Positions 30,636 to 30,998 of a stretch of 30,998 nt of DNA are shown piece by piece. The notes beneath the pieces are model-generated. The model was given only the letters and a program-made list of their open reading frames with translations, was not told the origin of the DNA and searched no databases. Positions within the stretch are counted from its first letter, which is position 1, and the number at the start of each line of letters is the position of its first letter. The position numbers were made by a program, and so were the translations under genes. Origin of the DNA: a virus; IMG/VR virus record IMGVR_UViG_3300048587_000976, positions 1-30,998 of that record; one strand, 5' to 3'.

Positions 30636-30998
30636 TTTCCCTCGGCTGTCACCGCGGCGACTGAGGCCGTGGCGCGGTCCCAGAAGGCGGCGGCGATGTC
30701 GTCGAGGTCCATCAGCCGCTCGACCGCCTCGGGCGACAGCGGCAGCTTCTGGCCGGCAGCGTCGCCGACGCCGTCCCAGGCGGTGACGGCGTGCCGGGCC
30801 AGCGCCTTGACCAGGAACGCGAAGGACAGGCCGCGCGACATGTCGGGGTCGAGGTCCGGATCGGCGATGCGGATCGCGGCCAACCGACGCGCGGCAGCGG
30901 CCTGGGCGGCGGCCATCACCGCGGTGGTCACAGGGCGGATCTCCACGCGGACGCCGCGCGGCAGGTCGAGCCAGTACGGCTCGGCGAGGAGGTCGAGG
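30629..30998 (-). CDS. Tail assembly chaperone (G-like), 5' end beyond the window
   Basis: The frame is open to the right edge and reads 'LDLLAEPYWLDLPRGVRVEIRPVTTAVM' from the edge inward, so a start codon lies outside the window; the GTG at 30944-30946 is an internal Val. The rest contains 'GLSFAFLVKALARHAVTAWDGVGD' and 'LSPEAVERLMDLDDIAAAFWDRA', which fits small helical tail chaperones such as lambda G that sit before the tape measure gene. It ends at TGA 30629-30631. The length visible is 122 residues. A -1 frameshift near its end probably makes a second, longer product. Confidence 0.75.
   Translation of the reverse strand, partial: LDLLAEPYWLDLPRGVRVEIRPVTTAVMAAAQAAAARRLAAIRIADPDLDPDMSRGLSFAFLVKALARHAVTAWDGVGDAAGQKLPLSPEAVERLMDLDDIAAAFWDRATASVAAVTAEGNG
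30635..30641 (-). other. Programmed -1 frameshift (slippery) site
   Basis: On the minus strand the last codons of the chaperone are GAG GGA AAC GGC TGA. The heptamer G GGA AAC has the X XXY YYZ form read in the zero frame, and differs from lambda's GGGAAAG only in the last base. A slip of one base back enters the open frame at 30315-30635. Any stimulating structure would lie just downstream, in the GC-rich stretch 30600-30632. Confidence 0.75.

Noticed and set aside
1-30998. tRNA, rRNA, CRISPR arrays or insertion sequence ends
   Set aside because: None seen by reading; no regularly spaced repeats and no transposase other than the serine recombinase. A tRNA scan was not possible here.

Overview
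The window is GC-rich, densely packed DNA from what is probably an alphaproteobacterium. The codon use and GC content, the DUF2924/serine-recombinase module and the GTA/siphophage-like tail genes fit Rhodospirillales/Acetobacteraceae or a relative, but no marker gene fixes the genus. Nearly the whole window is accessory DNA. I saw no rRNA, tRNA or CRISPR array.

Left part, 1-5.8 kb: a site-specific recombination module whose genes overlap by ATGA (broken small gene, DUF2924 protein, large serine recombinase, 145-aa putative DNA-binding protein). It is mixed with metabolic cargo on the opposite strand: a GFA-type zinc protein, an MDR dehydrogenase and an HpcH/HpaI-type aldolase. The small gene is split around the GFA gene. 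The last gene of the module recurs as a truncated, stop-containing copy beyond the dehydrogenase/aldolase pair, so the region looks like a mosaic of two related element copies.

5.8-10.1 kb: a compact minus-strand operon of calcineurin-like metallophosphoesterase, ORC/CDC6-like P-loop ATPase and an unrecognised 349-aa protein. It has the look of a defence cassette, but I cannot match it to a named system. Upstream lies a gene for a protein with three AT-hooks and a C-terminal zinc ribbon.

11.5-22.5 kb, the most interesting part: a five-gene minus-strand operon encodes a lysozyme-like 638-aa protein, an EAD1-domain protein, a membrane-anchored nSTAND1 NTPase, a 67-aa peptide and a radical SAM/SPASM maturase resembling GrrM/OscB. 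The peptide has a strong ribosome binding site and ends in Phe-Arg-Asn-Gly, which fits a three-residue cyclophane core. Divergently transcribed are two trypsin-like serine proteases, the second with an N-terminal EAD1 domain clearly homologous to that in the operon. I read this as an NTP-dependent conflict (death-domain-like, protease-linked) system with a built-in RiPP, analogous in layout to actinobacterial Fxs systems but built from different parts.

22.6-31.0 kb: the tail module of a siphophage-like prophage on the minus strand. In transcription order it carries a tail assembly chaperone (cut by the window edge) with a likely programmed -1 frameshift, a tape measure protein, three small tail-tip proteins, a gpJ-like protein and a pectate-lyase-fold fibre. 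A hairpin separates it from the protease operon.
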